A DNA stretch of 64,000 bases from Sepiola atlantica. Its lineage: Eukaryota; Mollusca; Cephalopoda; Sepiida; Sepiolidae. Within the stretch, counting starts at the first letter, position 1. Each line of letters starts with the position of its first letter. The notes beneath the pieces are model-generated. The model had not been told where the DNA came from, did no database searches, and worked only from the letters and a program-made list of their open reading frames with translations. This document shows positions 10,040 through 22,889 of this stretch, one piece after another. Made by a program: the position numbers and the translations under genes. Where the stretch lies: NCBI GenBank assembly GCA_963556195.1, contig OY744529.1:58630080-58694079 (forward strand), written 5' to 3'.

Positions 10040-10620
10040 ATAATAAAAAGGGGGGGGGAATAAAGAAAGATGAAAAAGAATAAAGAAAAATGAAGAAAAA
10101 TAAAGATGAAATAAATACACTGTTTGATAAAATAAAGGATAACATAAAATTGTGTAAAAATAAAAATAAAAGATAAAAGGCAAGAGAAGGAAAATCGGGG
10201 ATATGGAGTACTCCACATTAGAAGGGATATCTCTAAAAATATTTAAAATCATTATATAGGGGTTGCTCTTTAAATGTTGGTATATTGTGGAAGGAAGTGG
10301 CCGACTTATTCTTCAAAAACCTAAACTAATCATTGATAAATTATAGTAAGGTGCCGTATTAGGGAACGGAGAAACTATTGATAATAATGATAAAATAAAT
10401 AAATTAAAATAAAAATAAACATAAAAATAAAAATAAAATTAAAATGAAAATAAAATAAAAATAAAAATAAGATAAAAATAAATGAAATCTTAAGAAATCT
10501 ATATATAAAGAAACTGTACATAAAAAAATATATATATATATAAAAAATTTTTTTATAAAAAATTAATTAAAACATTTTGAAAAAATTATTAAAAAATTAT
10601 TAAAAAAATTATTAACACAT
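10040..10620. repeat. A-rich low-complexity tract
   Basis: Mostly aataa/aaaata units with rare G. The minus-strand frames are Phe/Tyr-rich artefacts. No gene or RNA is visible. Confidence 0.75.
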
Positions 10621-10850
10621 GCGCACACATATATAAACATATACATGATATGAAAGATTAAAATACACATACACACATACGCACAAATCTATATGAATAT
10701 AAATATCAACATAAGCTTACATATATACACATACATATATATACACATACACACACATACACATGTACACACCTATATATATATACATATATACACATAT
10801 ATATACACACACATATACATATATGTATATACACACATACACACACACAT

Positions 10851-10915
<65 letters not shown>
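10621..10915. repeat. Compound (CA)n/(TA)n microsatellite
   Basis: Alternating acac, atac and tata blocks end in a pure TA run at 10859-10915. The overlapping Ile-Tyr-rich frames on both strands are artefacts. Confidence 0.95.
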
Positions 10916-10921
<6 letters not shown>

Positions 10922-11117
10922 ACACACCGCGCATAAATGTGCAGAATAATAGGGGTGGAGGACAAGAAGGGGGGAAATTTCACACAAGGGGAGAGATTTC
11001 TGAATTGATTGGTCAAATTAGAGTTAAAATGCATACATATATACATATATACGCTCATACACATATACATACCTATTCATTCACGTAATTACATGTACAC
11101 ATTCATATACACATATA

Positions 11118-11845
11118 AATGCGTGCACCCTCACACACATGTATATAAACGCATAAATCACATACACACATATATAACAAATCTATACATATATACACAT
11201 ATATAGACATGCCTGTAAAAAAACAAATACATATATATATATACCCTCACACACACACATCCGTATTTACACATACTCACATACTTCCGAGCAAATTTAG
11301 GTAGGTAAAAAAAGGGATATCCTACATCGGTAAAGATGCAGAGGAAAGCCCGGCAGAGGAAAAGCGAACTTCAAGGGGTCTGATAATTTCTTAAGGGAAA
11401 TAAGATAATGTTACATAATTTGGTAATAGGACCGAGAAGAATTATTAAACTGGACTACCCTAAAAAATGAAAAAAATAAAAAATATATAGTACTATATAT
11501 AAATACGTGTACCCTCACATACACGTATATAAACGCATAAATCACATACATACATACACAATAAATATATATATATACATATATATATATATACACACAT
11601 ATAAGCATGCATATAAAAGATATATATATACTCTCACACACACCCGTATTTACACACACTCACATACGCACAAGCATATTATGGTAGGTAAATAAAGGGA
11701 TATTCTACATCGGTGAAGATATAGAGGAAAGACTGGCAGAGGAAAAGCGAATTTCAAGGGGTCTGAGAATATTTTAAGGGAAATAAGATAAGGTTACATA
11801 AATTGGTAATAGGACCGAGAAGAATTATTACTCTAAAAATTAAAA
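11118..11845. repeat. 384-bp tandem duplication
   Basis: The second unit (from about 11500) repeats the first (from about 11118) at an offset of 383-384 bp. It includes tatataaacgcataaatcac, ggcagaggaaaagcgaa, tcaaggggtctga and aataggaccgagaagaatta. The microsatellite in the middle was copied with the unique sequence, so this is a segmental duplication and not simple slippage. Confidence 0.85.
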
Positions 11846-12250
11846 ATAAAAAATAAAAAAATAGAAAACAAAAATAATAAATACAAAATAAAAAATAAAA
11901 AATAAAAAATAAAAATAAAAAATAATAAATAACATATAAATAATAAAAAATTAAAAATATATATATAAAAAATATATATGAAATTTAAAAAATAAAATTT
12001 TAAAAATAAATTTTGAAAATAAAAAATTAAAAATTAAAAAAATTAAAAAAATTTTTAAAAATTTTAAAAATAAAAATAAAAATTTTAAAAAATTTTTTTA
12101 AAAATTCCTAAAATATTACAAAAAAATTTAAAGATTTCATAAAAAATTTAAAAAATGAAAAAAAAAACCCTTTAAAAAACCAAAAAAAAATGTTAAATTA
12201 GAATTTAAAAATTATAAAACAGTTATATACATAAATATAAAAAAAACAAT
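11846..12250. repeat. (TAAAA)n-like low-complexity tract
   Basis: A/T-only pentanucleotide-type runs with poly-A and poly-T patches; no coding or RNA signal. Confidence 0.8.
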
Positions 12251-12398
12251 CCATAATTAAAACATGCAATAATAGAAATCTAGTTTAGGGCCACAGTCGG
12301 GATACCATACAGTTCAATCCGAAATTCGGAAGCCAAATCCATCATCGTGAATTCCAAATTCCTAAAAGTCTGTATTCTGGGTACTCTGCGGTTATGAT

Positions 12399-13226
12399 CT
12401 ATGTATTTTGTTCTGCCCAATTTATCAGAAGTGCCTTTCTCCTGTGAATACAGTCCTTATATATCTCCCCTTTTTTGTTTAGGCATATAATGTTTGGGTC
12501 ATTGATGGTTCGCAAAATGTTATATTTTTCAGCATCGCAAAGTGCACAGCGGCCTGATATTGGGGAATATGGTTTTCGTCTTTCTATTAATTTCCAACTT
12601 ATGGTAAAGGGTGTTCCCTCATCCTTTAGTTCCCATATACGAGCCCCTAAAGCTGTATTTACTTTATCTCTATATTTGAAGGTATGCCTGTGGGAATATA
12701 GTCTTTGTTTAAACATGCCTATTGTCATACCAATGTATATCTCCTTCTTGTCCGTTGGTTGTCTGGAAATGCTCGCCTCATATACTATTGATGTTACTTT
12801 GCAGTTCCCATCCAAGGAGCATTGATCTCTGGTTGTACAGGAGCAGGCTGTATCCTCTATTGGTTTAGGTTCAGCTTTTATAATTTTCTTCATAGATGGG
12901 AAGCATGAGTAACTCGTTTTTATAGAGTTCCTGTTAACAAATTTGTGGAATTTGTGCTGTGGTGGGAAGTGTCTATCTAATAATTTGAGGAAGGTTTGGC
13001 TTACCTTAGTTTTGCAGTTTAGAGAAAAAGGGGGGAGAACCAGATAATGTTCCGGTTTCTGTTGCGGTTCCTAGTGTTACAGTGTTGGGTGGGCATATAT
13101 GAAATCTTATCTTTGAATCCGCTCTTAAGGAGTCCCTCATTATAGTATGGCGCCGCCTGTTCAAAAATTTCTCGGTTAGATGAGAGATCAGAAATTCTTC
13201 TACTGTTTATATATATTTTCCTGTTT
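12399..13226 (-). pseudogene. PLE C-terminal region with GIY-YIG endonuclease
   Basis: The minus strand begins INSRRISDLSSN, then EQAAPYYNEGLLKSGF, RNIIWFSP, VSQTFLKLLDRHFPPQHKF and YSCFPSM. After a +1 error in the G run near 13035, a 164-codon frame (12399-12893) reads CSCTTRDQCSLDGNC (a CxC/CxxxxxC knuckle), IYIGMTIGMFKQRLYSH (GIY-YIG core), LKDEGTPFTISW, CALCDAEKYNIL and HRRKALL. The order, a palm/thumb tail then a Cys-rich linker then GIY-YIG, fits one class of Penelope-like element. Reverse transcriptase motifs upstream are missing, so the copy is truncated at its 5' side near 13226. It stops with its natural TAA at 12399. Confidence 0.8.
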
Positions 13227-14633
13227 TATAATACGCAGATTTATTTCTTTGTATTTATGCCATAACTGTCTATATCTCTCTCTATATATGTATATATATA
13301 TATATTATATATATATATAGGTGTCTGTATATGTATAAGTCTGTGTATATATGTGTATCTAAGCATCTATATGTGCAGATGTGTATGGATTTGTATATAG
13401 CGATATGTATATAATAATAATATGTATCAATATTTGTGCTATGTTTATCTTTTATTTTATTATTTATTATCACTATTTTAGTGATTCACTCATCATGTAT
13501 TCACATTAAATGTGCTCTTTTTGTAATGATTATGTAGATCTCCACACCCCCTTTTAAATTTAAAGTGCTAGACTATAATAGTGGGGCCTTTAATTCACCC
13601 TGTTTTTTTTCTTTCCTCAAATTGATTTTGGAAAAAAGTTTTTTTAACATAAAAATCTTTTCAATTTTCTCAAAACCCATTAGAATTTCATTAGGCCTAT
13701 GACTATCAACTCTGGGGGGGGGGGGTATACTTTTAATCTTTGACTTTTGCGGGTCTGTGTTTGTCAGGGGCTGGGGGAGGGTGTATTCTGGGATAAGTTT
13801 ACTTACTATGGCAGAATAATTGTTACATTCTTTCTCCTATTTTAGTTAAACTGGCTGCCAGCATGAATAATATATCTACTGTCTTACTGACTGTCTTGTC
13901 TATATTGCTAATTAATTTATTACTATTGTTATTGATGAATGTTTTATTCGGAGGCTCTATCACTGATCCTGCCTAAATATATATACAATCTATAGTGAAA
14001 GCCTAAACTTAATTTCCAAAAGCTCATTAAAATTATACCATTAACTCTTAATTGCAAGTTTTCAACTTAGTAACCCAATATTAAATATTTCTATGGGTAA
14101 TTTTACCATACACTATCTCCTTTAATTAATCTTTCGATTTCCTTTCTACTATTTTGGATGAGGATGGAATGGTTTTACTGGGTCGCTTACTTTAACTTTT
14201 TTTTGACCAATTGCTCTACCACTGATAATAAACTTCAGAGCCCTCTTTCTCATTGTTAGATCATATATGTAGATGATTTTTCCTTTTCATCACCTTTATA
14301 TTTTGTATGATTTGATAAATATTTTGTTGTTTCATACGGAATGATTCTCCCTACATGCAATATAACATCTGTTTTTTAAAAACGTAGAACCCCTATATAC
14401 TTCCCTAAACAATGTTTAAAGCTAGTCTGCTATAATTTGAGGAATACATACATCAACTCCTATCTTTTTTTCTAACTTGCTGTGTAAATAAGAGGTTGGT
14501 ATGTTATTCCATTGATGCTGTCTATATGCCCTTAATTTGGTGATGATGAAATCAGATAGCGATAATAAAAATACATGTTGTTGATTTCTTGGAACATAAA
14601 TTGATTATGTAAAGGTTTTTACATAAATCTATG

Positions 14634-14634
<1 letters not shown>
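13227..14634. other. Anonymous AT-rich DNA
   Basis: A short TA patch at 13280-13320 and homopolymer G runs near 13720 are the only features. No gene, RNA or repeat family is recognised. Confidence 0.55.

Positions 14635-14680
<46 letters not shown>
14635..14680. repeat. (TA)n microsatellite
   Basis: Pure TA run. Confidence 0.95.
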
Positions 14681-14683
<3 letters not shown>

Positions 14684-14833
14684 AGAGTATTTCAACTGTT
14701 CGTTTCAATGCATTGAAGTTTGAAAATTATAATAGTTTAAAGACCAGCTACAATGCATATTTTTTATATCAATGAATATATCCATTCATATTTTATAAAT
14801 CAATATATCCACTTATTTCAATTATTATTTCGA

Positions 14834-14835
<2 letters not shown>

Positions 14836-14893
<58 letters not shown>
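14836..14893. repeat. (TA)n microsatellite at LINE 5' end
   Basis: Pure TA run directly followed by the LINE endonuclease fragment at 14895. Confidence 0.95.
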
Positions 14894-14894
<1 letters not shown>

Positions 14895-14895
<1 letters not shown>

Positions 14896-15302
14896 TAAGT
14901 TCTATGACAGGGTTGTTGTAGTGACTGGTGGAGTGGATGATGATGCTTACTATGGCAAGAGGTTTGAATGGTAATATTGGAAAGACTCCTGGTGATTTTG
15001 AGGGTGTGCATGGAATGAAATGTATATGGAGATAGGAATGCTGAAAGAGAACAAATCTTAGAATTTGGTCTTGCCATGTACATGTTGGTTGCAAACTCTT
15101 TTTAGGAAAGAGGAAAGCTATCTCGTTACATATGATGTAGAACAAGGAAAACATGTGAGGAAGTGATGATAGACTTGAGAGATAGATGGATAAATACAGA
15201 CCTGGTCAGAGGTAGGTGAGCTGGGAGTCAATTTTTAGAAGCCTTTTAACACATGGCAGCATGTAAAACAGACGTCAAACGGAATATGATGATGATGATG
15301 AA
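14895..15302 (+). pseudogene. LINE fragment: endonuclease joined to 3' tail
   Basis: The plus strand reads DKFYDRVVVVTGGVDDD, then GKTPGDFEGVHG and KEESYLVTYDVEQGK in neighbouring frames. These fit the mid part of an AP-type LINE endonuclease. At about 15150 it jumps to the family's 3' end (LRDRWINTDLVR and the untranslated tail acatggcagcatgtaaaac), ending in atgatgatgatgatg. The whole reverse transcriptase is missing, so the copy is internally deleted. Same family as 26020-26392, 48405-49345 and 61530-62012. Confidence 0.7.
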
Positions 15303-17440
15303 TAACTTCTTCATCGAACGACAGACTTGCAATCAGAACTCTGCACTTGACCGAACACAAACAGGACATCTGACACCCTCTGCCCCTCTTCTGGAATATA
15401 TATATAGATATAACTTGTACCATACCGAGATTATCAGCTATTAATATATGGACATAAAAAACTGACTGACTATGAGATCCACCATCTGGTATGAACCTTA
15501 CTTTAGAAATGTTCAAATGGGTCATAATCACAGCATGGAACCTCATATCCAAAAAGATCTTATTTTCAAAGGTCAGCCTATTTCTTGAATGGTCTCTCTT
15601 CTCTTAGCTAAATAATTCTTCAACCGCAGACCCATCGTCCACATGCATTGCAACTATGCACCCCACTAAACATGCAGCCGTACGCATATTTACAACACTA
15701 CTTAGATATAAAAGCAATCATAAACCATACATCCACACAATTCGACTGATGATTTCCAGCAGGAATTAAATATGAACGTTTCTGTGTAGCTTATTGCCAT
15801 AATATATTTTTGTACAATATATATATATATATTCCATTCATGTAACATTTCAGTAGACTTTATACTTTCTTCAGATATGCAAAAGCTATTTTTGATTTAT
15901 ACTACTGGACTTTACTGTGATTCCATTTCTGACTTCTTTAATACATAATTGCTCACCTTTCTTTAACAGTTGTTAAATTATCAAAATGTTTTGACATAAT
16001 TAACAATCATATAAAACATGTATCAATATTATTTTCGTCAAATTTCCCATTTTAATGCCTCTGATATTCAAAACAAAATTCTCTTTCCCAGGTACAGTTA
16101 ATACCAGAGAAAGGTCAAAGAATTCATATACGCTAAAATACAAATACAATTATTACATTTTTCATTATTATAGAAATGCGAGGAGAAAAATAAGAACGTA
16201 TAACAAAAGAAAAAAGGTGTTCAATTATTTCTGGTAGCAATTAAGCAAAACAATAAACGAAAAAATATTAAATTAAAATGTGTCTTCAGATTAATGACGT
16301 TTGCTGATGGCATGTTTTCTGTTTGTGATACTTCCAGAAATTTTACCATTTTCATAACGACATTTTGTAAACGTTCTGAATAACTTAGATGAGAGAGAAA
16401 AATATTGCAGTGTGAGTCCAGGTATGAAAGAGATATACACAATGGTACCTCATGACCCATGCTAACAATTAATATGTAAAAATGAATGTTTTGAATAAAG
16501 GAGGTAAAACATAATTGTGAACAACATACAAATTGATAAGACATTTTGTTTGAATCAATTGTTTGTGTCTGTAAGCTTGCAAAGCTAATTGTTCTCTTGT
16601 TTGTAGAGTGAGGAAAAAGCATGAGTGTATACGAAGTGTGTAGTTATATATATATATGTTTGCCTTGTCTCATTGTGAATTTGTGTGTGACAGTGTGTGT
16701 CTGAGTGAGTTCATAGTAATTGATTTCCCTGCCTCCCGGTGATGGAAGAAGTGTCCTTACTGTGTGTTTGCTTCTGACTCATTCGGTGTTGTGTGGGAGA
16801 AGCGTGTTGAAACTCTGATTTTATAGGCCGGCATCGGTTTGCAGGAACGAATTTGATTTTGAGCACACAAAATTGATTTTGCCTGCGGACGTACTTGAAG
16901 ACAGGTCATGTGAATGCAATGTTGTCTTTTCCTTGTTTGGGGATTCTGTTTGTATGAAATGTGATCGCTTTTTTAGATATCGGGTGTTTTCGGTTGATAA
17001 ATACATAGAATTGAAATGCATGTTCATCCTATACAATTACACTTGCTATAACATTCTATATCAAAGTTCTCAAACACGAGGCTCACGAAACACATGCAGT
17101 CTGTGGACTGTCTTTCTGTGCCCCACTGTAAACCATTTTCTAGAAGGAACCAACCTAAGTATATTTCCAGAACCGAATAAGGTTTTGTTAATTCAATCTT
17201 TGTAAGCTGTTTATGGAAAATCTTTCTGGAAGGAAGTAAACATTCTAAAAGGAAAATTTTGGGGTTACATATATAATGAATAAATAAATAAAATCACAGA
17301 TCAGAGTTATATCATACTGAGATTTAATGTCAAATTCAAGTTGCTACAGAGTCAGTTGCCAGATGAAAAGCATATCAAGGCGAAAATTCATCAAAATTCT
17401 GGACATTAGACGTTTGAATTTTTTGAGAATCAAGTTTTGA
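15303..17440. other. Anonymous DNA without recognised features
   Basis: Open frames of 60-133 codons (for example 16221-16622 minus, 16873-17205 plus) show no family motif or biased composition typical of real exons. A small TA patch lies at 15818 and again at 16647. I see nothing else to annotate. Confidence 0.5.
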
Positions 17441-17775
17441 CCTCTATCCCTTCCATTTCGCCATTAACGAAGATAGATGAAAGAAGAGGGTTAAACATGT
17501 ACGAATGACAAATTTATTTCAACTTCGATTGTTCAATACAAGGTGTACTCGGTAAAAACATGTTTATTATTCTTTCCTTAAGCCAAGGCTTTTCAAAGAT
17601 TACAATCTTATCATCAGAGGAATTACATAGATAGATAAGTTGGCAGTGGAAAAGCCAAAATTAAAAATTTGAAAAAATATTAAATAATGGAGAGTGAGAA
17701 TGTGCGTGTAGAAAAATATGGGGTCTGTACAGTTGGTAAATGTCCGTTGATAAGGTGCCCAGTGAAAGCAGATTT
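17441..17775 (-). repeat. Hammerhead-bearing repeat, copy 1 (minus)
   Basis: It matches 30425-30790 in reverse complement. Shared stretches are gttgataaggtgcccagtga, ggaaaagcc, the hammerhead and atttatttcaacttcgattg. It carries no protein motif. The ends are ragged and a CA/TA array begins at 17776. Confidence 0.75.
17574..17622 (-). ncRNA. Type I hammerhead ribozyme motif
   Basis: On the minus strand stem I is UUCCU with AGGAA (5 bp, perfect). The box is CUGAUGA. Stem II is AAGAU with AUCUU. The GAAA box is followed by stem III AGCC-UU-GGCU, and the cleavage triplet UUA ends at 17579. All conserved core residues are present. As at 9480, the stem II base pair next to the core is a U-U mismatch, so activity needs testing. 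Confidence 0.75.
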
Positions 17776-18230
<455 letters not shown>

Positions 18231-20470
18231 TGTTAATGAAATGATTCTACCCAATTTTTTTACCTCTTTCTATAAAATTACATTTAACTATGTATAGCCC
18301 ACTTTACACACTCCTACACCTAGTAGCTCTGTTCTAAAATAAATAATGATCTGTTAATTATTTTAGGAGAGAATTCAGTACATACAAATATATAAACATA
18401 TACACATACCTAACTTTATATTAATAGAGAGAATGAGATACAATTCATTTCTCAAACCATAACTCTGCTGCCAAAGACAAACATGTTAAAACCTGTATGT
18501 CATATTGCTGTTATAAACTCGTTTCTATCTCATAAATCCTTGTTGTTCATTTTTAAAGTAATTTGTGAAAGCTTTAAAAACATGGCATTGAATATATATA
18601 AAAAAATCTAAATGTTCCACAGAAATACCCGTAATCTATTCCAGTCAAACTTTGGAAAAGTAAAAAAAATATAAATAACAAAATCAGAATTACTTGGGGG
18701 TCATGAGAATTATATGACAAAAGTATTACAGATAAAAGAGCATTTGTACATAAATATTATTGTCACTACCCACCTATGTCATCTATTATGATATCTTACC
18801 TATCCGGCATTTTCACAAGTCTAGCTTTGTTATCATGACAATACAAGCAAATTCAACATTCGCCTTTAGACTTAACATTTCAGATTTTTGGCTGTTATAG
18901 AAATCAATATGAAAATTCAAATTAGTTAAAATTTTCAAGAAATTTCATGACATCATTCAAATTTTCCTTCATTTACATCTGGAGTTACTAAGGTCCAATT
19001 ATGGATTCTAATTATCAATTACCGGGGATGTAGTTGAAAACAAACGAAAATCAAACAGAACTTTTTGCAAGTAAAATTTTATGAGGAATTCAATGGTGTT
19101 ATTAATTTTGTGTTGTTGTTTTACAAGAATATTGTGGTACCTGCGTTCTCATCAGACATCTATAAACAGCGCTAATGAGGTTTTTACTTTATTTTACAAA
19201 TACAAAAATGCAGTATATTTTAGAATAAATGTTGTGATTTAAGGAATAACTGTGTTTTGCATAGACACATTCCATATTAGATAAATAAATTTTAATTATC
19301 TATGAGACTGGAACATATAAAAATGTAACAATGATGTGGACAAATAAAACAGTTCCATTGGAAAATATTCAAGAAAAATTTCGAAGTAATCTTTAAATTA
19401 AAATTTAAATTGCCACTTCGAAATTTTTGCATTGAAAACAGAATTTAAATAGTTTTATTTCGAAAGCAATAAGTTGTCTTGTTTCATAAAAGCTAAGCAA
19501 GCCACTAACTTATTATACAGATAAATTTTCTTTTATATTTTAAATTACTGATTCATTTAATTCAAAGCCTGAATATTATATTCAAAACATGTTTTAAAAT
19601 AGAAACGTTTGAAAAGGCACAAAAAATGTGAAAATATTTGAATTTTAAATTCCAGCATTCGAAAACTTACTGATGTCATAGTTATTAATAATGAAAAAAA
19701 AAGCAAAAAAATAAAACAAAAAAGAAACTGTTGTATGCTCTAATATTAAGTTTCTATTCTCCACTTAATTGAGATATCATCTATATTATTTACATTGTTA
19801 GATGTTATGAAAGCCTTAATACTTTGTGCATTTTTAATTTTTTATTTTATATATCTAAGTATTCGTATTGTTTTTGTTAAATAATAATTTATATATATAT
19901 ACACACACACTAGCAGAATATCCATCTCAGGACGGGAATAAGCAATATGTATAGCGTTAGTTCTTAATTTTAATTTCTATTATTTTTGGGGTGGATGGTA
20001 ATTAAAAAAAAAAATAATGTGTTCACGTTACTCACCGTGTTGCCGAGAATATGTATTAGATAATTCATGATGATAGGTTCATTAGTTTAGGAGTTTATTC
20101 GGCACATACATATATGTGTACGTGCACCAGTCCGGTTTAAATTTTATTACATAATATATCTCAAAATTTGATGTGGACGAATTCTTTTCTCTCTTAGTTT
20201 TTTTTGTATTTCACTTATTTAAATAAAATATTTTTCCTAAATGCTAAAGTTGAAAAAATATATAATGTGACTACATTACTTAACGTGTTTCCAAGAATAT
20301 ATATTGCATAATTCATAATAATCGGTTCATTAGTTTAGAAGTGAATCCAATACATAAATATACATATAAACATATACACATACCTAACTTTATATATATA
20401 TAGAGAGAGATAGACAGAAAATAAGTGGAGAATTATATATATGCAATCTCATACCAAATACATAAATACA
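18231..20470. repeat. AT-rich DNA with two R2 repeat segments
   Basis: The two similar segments are around 20055-20110 and 20305-20345 (both contain aattcat(a/g)at(a/g)at and ggttcattagtttag). The string aaacatatacacatacctaa occurs at 18397 and again near 20372. The rest, including 18430-19860, shows no gene or known repeat to me. Confidence 0.45.
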
Positions 20471-20830
20471 TCTTCCATATAAAGTTATCTTGTCTGATTA
20501 CAAAAGTCAGACCCAAATAGCATTTAAGCTGACAAATCATACTTTGCTTCTGACTAGCCAGTTTTCATTTTTTATTGTTGTACCGTGTTATTGGTAATAT
20601 AATGTTCTTCGGTAGAATTTATTTAAAATATTACTTAGTCTGGCCCAGACGATTACTAGTATGAAACATTTTGAAAGAATTACCTAAAAATAAAAATCAG
20701 CAAAGAGGATAATCATTTTAAATTGAAGAATGCAATATGAGTTGTGCCGTTAATTGTAATAATGGGCAAACACATAAAACAACAAAAAAAACTAAACTGA
20801 CTTGACAGCATCCCGGGCAACATCGAGTGG
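20471..20830 (+). repeat. Dispersed repeat R3, copy 1
   Basis: Matches 29110-29420 over cagacccaaatag, atttaagc, ctgacta, tttttattgttgtac and gcatcccgggcaac. A shorter match to 38060-38200 covers the last part. The terminal ccgggcaac fits the rc end of a family whose other end reads gttgcccggg, so R1-R3 may be parts of one non-autonomous element. That is inference. Confidence 0.65.
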
Positions 20831-21469
20831 GCACACAACAAGTAATTCATTAGGATGGAGATGTTTGCTTATTTAGATTATGAATAAAATCGATTTAATA
20901 TTTTATGTTTATACCGTAATAATTTTCAAACAAGGAACTATCAATAATTATTTATGAAGAATAGCCGATTTTAGATCAAATCACAAATATTGTCATTTAT
21001 CAATATGAATTCTCGGCAATGTTATATTCAAAAAGAAGATTAAACAGTAACTGGTCGGAAACTGATTTTCATCCATGATATTGGTGCTTAGATATTTCAT
21101 AGATACCAGAAAATGATTTAGGGATTATATGAATCATCCATGAGTAACATAATCATTGCTAATAGTTTGCTGTAGGGTAGCTGAAGTACCGAACTACACT
21201 GGGTTAGAATTATACCAACAATCCTATAAAAATTCATTCTTTATATTTCTTGCTTTTCTCTCTATATCTTTATTGTTTATTTAATATACTAGCTGGAATC
21301 ACTTACCTTGTCTGAGTCTCATTTTTCTCTTTGTAGGTTTTACTATGTTCTAGCCCCTTAAACAATTATTAGCCGTTTTATAATACGAATATTTTCTATA
21401 ACAAACATGAGTATACTTTTAAAAGTAAAGTTTATCCTGTCGGATTTGAAATTTATATTATTGACTTAA

Positions 21470-21472
<3 letters not shown>
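20831..21472. other. Anonymous AT-rich DNA
   Basis: No gene or repeat is recognised. A short ctagctgga string near 21290 resembles the common end of the R family. Confidence 0.5.

Positions 21473-21518
<46 letters not shown>
21473..21518. repeat. (TA)n microsatellite
   Basis: Pure TA run abutting the PLE-associated repeat. Confidence 0.95.
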
Positions 21519-21522
<4 letters not shown>

Positions 21523-22185
21523 AAAAATGGAACTAATACTCCAATGTAATGGAAAATTAAAAAAGGAAAACCAAAAATATTATTCATGTATTCATCAACG
21601 TTTCGTCTTTATTTCAAGACATCCTCAGGATGATTGGTCTGAAGAAATAACACACAAGTACAAATATTCGAAACAGTAACAATAGGAGAAGAAAGGCTCA
21701 AAATGCTGCTTATGAAAATAAAAATTATTAGTTACAAATAGATGGTAGCAGTGAAATGAATTGAGTTAACTGTGGAAAGTGTGGTGAGTGTGGGGGGGGG
21801 GGAGGAAATCGTAGTGGTCGGAGTTATTAAAACTATTACGGAGGGGGATGGAAGAGTGCGTTATGTTAGGCAAAAACGGTTGCTTATGAACAGATGAATT
21901 ATGGGTTAAAAAAGATGGTAGCACTAGGAGAAAATAAGTTAACTGTGGAACGTGTGTGGGAGAATTGGTAGCGGTCGGAGTTATTTAAAGCATGATGGAG
22001 GAGGAGGAAGCGTGCGTCATGTTTATTGAGGTCATGTAGTTGGTTACTGAAGCAGGAGAAGGGAGGGTTAAATTTCAAGGTCGCATAAGGGAATGATGTA
22101 GGCTGGGATGCGGGAGAAAAGAAACATAAGATATAGTGAGGGGAAAGTAATGTATTAATATTTAATATATACATATAAATTTAAA

Positions 22186-22190
<5 letters not shown>
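21519..22190. repeat. PLE-associated dispersed repeat, copy 2
   Basis: Homologous to 5627-6230. The segment 22015-22160 is also present inverted at 23899-24045. The sequence is G-rich on the plus strand with no coding sense. Confidence 0.7.
21592..21633 (-). ncRNA. Minimal hammerhead motif without stem III
   Basis: Minus strand: stem I TCATC with GATGA, box CTGAGGA (fits CUGANGA), stem II GTCTT with AAGAC, then GAAA followed at once by CGTT and stem I. There is no stem III hairpin; instead ACGT is self-complementary, so two molecules could supply stem III to each other. Stem-III-less hammerheads that cleave as dimers have been described for Penelope-like elements. Activity is untested here. 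Confidence 0.55.

Positions 22191-22262
<72 letters not shown>
22190..22262. repeat. (TA)n microsatellite
   Basis: Pure TA run. Confidence 0.95.
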
Positions 22263-22266
<4 letters not shown>

Positions 22267-22438
22267 TGGAAGTTTCTCAACCATTAAAACTATATTTAAA
22301 AAAAACAAAAAAACTTAAGTCCCAAGTCGTTCAGTGGAAAATCACTCATGTAAGTAAATTTAACTCTTTCAGTTATTATATTAGTTTGCTTCTAACATTA
22401 TTTAAGGGATCATCAGTCGTTTACCATGAAAAACTGTT

Positions 22439-22441
<3 letters not shown>

Positions 22442-22519
<78 letters not shown>
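22442..22519. repeat. (TA)n(TG)n microsatellite
   Basis: TA to 22505 then TG to 22519. Confidence 0.95.
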
Positions 22520-22889
22520 AAATATATATACATACATGTACATACATATACATCCATATACACAACATACATTCACACAATATATATAGAAAATGAAAAA
22601 AGGTGAACAAATATATTATTTATTTCATGACGCCCTCGGGATGACTGACTTTAAAAAAATAGTCATTAAAATATTAAAAATGTGGTTTTGTTATCTTTCC
22701 AAATAAAACATAGCTGTTTTAAATTGACATGCATACAATGTTAATGAAATTAAATGAATGTTTTTATTTATTTATATTTATTTTGTTATTGCTATTTATT
22801 CATTCTTTCATGAATAGACATTTTCTCTTACCTACTAAATAAACTAAGAATTCCGACAATACAAACTATGTCACAAACTAAAAACAAAT

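Noticed and set aside
12475..12825. 116-codon plus-strand frame opposite the PLE endonuclease
   Set aside because: Shadow of the minus-strand GIY-YIG coding sequence.
16221..16622. 133-codon minus-strand frame
   Set aside because: No recognisable motif, AT-driven composition, no neighbouring exon or homologous copy in the window.
16873..17205. 110-codon plus-strand frame
   Set aside because: No family motif; the Cys content is scattered and does not form a finger pattern.
22263..22445. CTGATGA and GAAAC on the minus strand near 22410-22440
   Set aside because: The boxes are in the wrong order for a type I motif and stems do not pair convincingly; a type II fold is possible only with weak stems.
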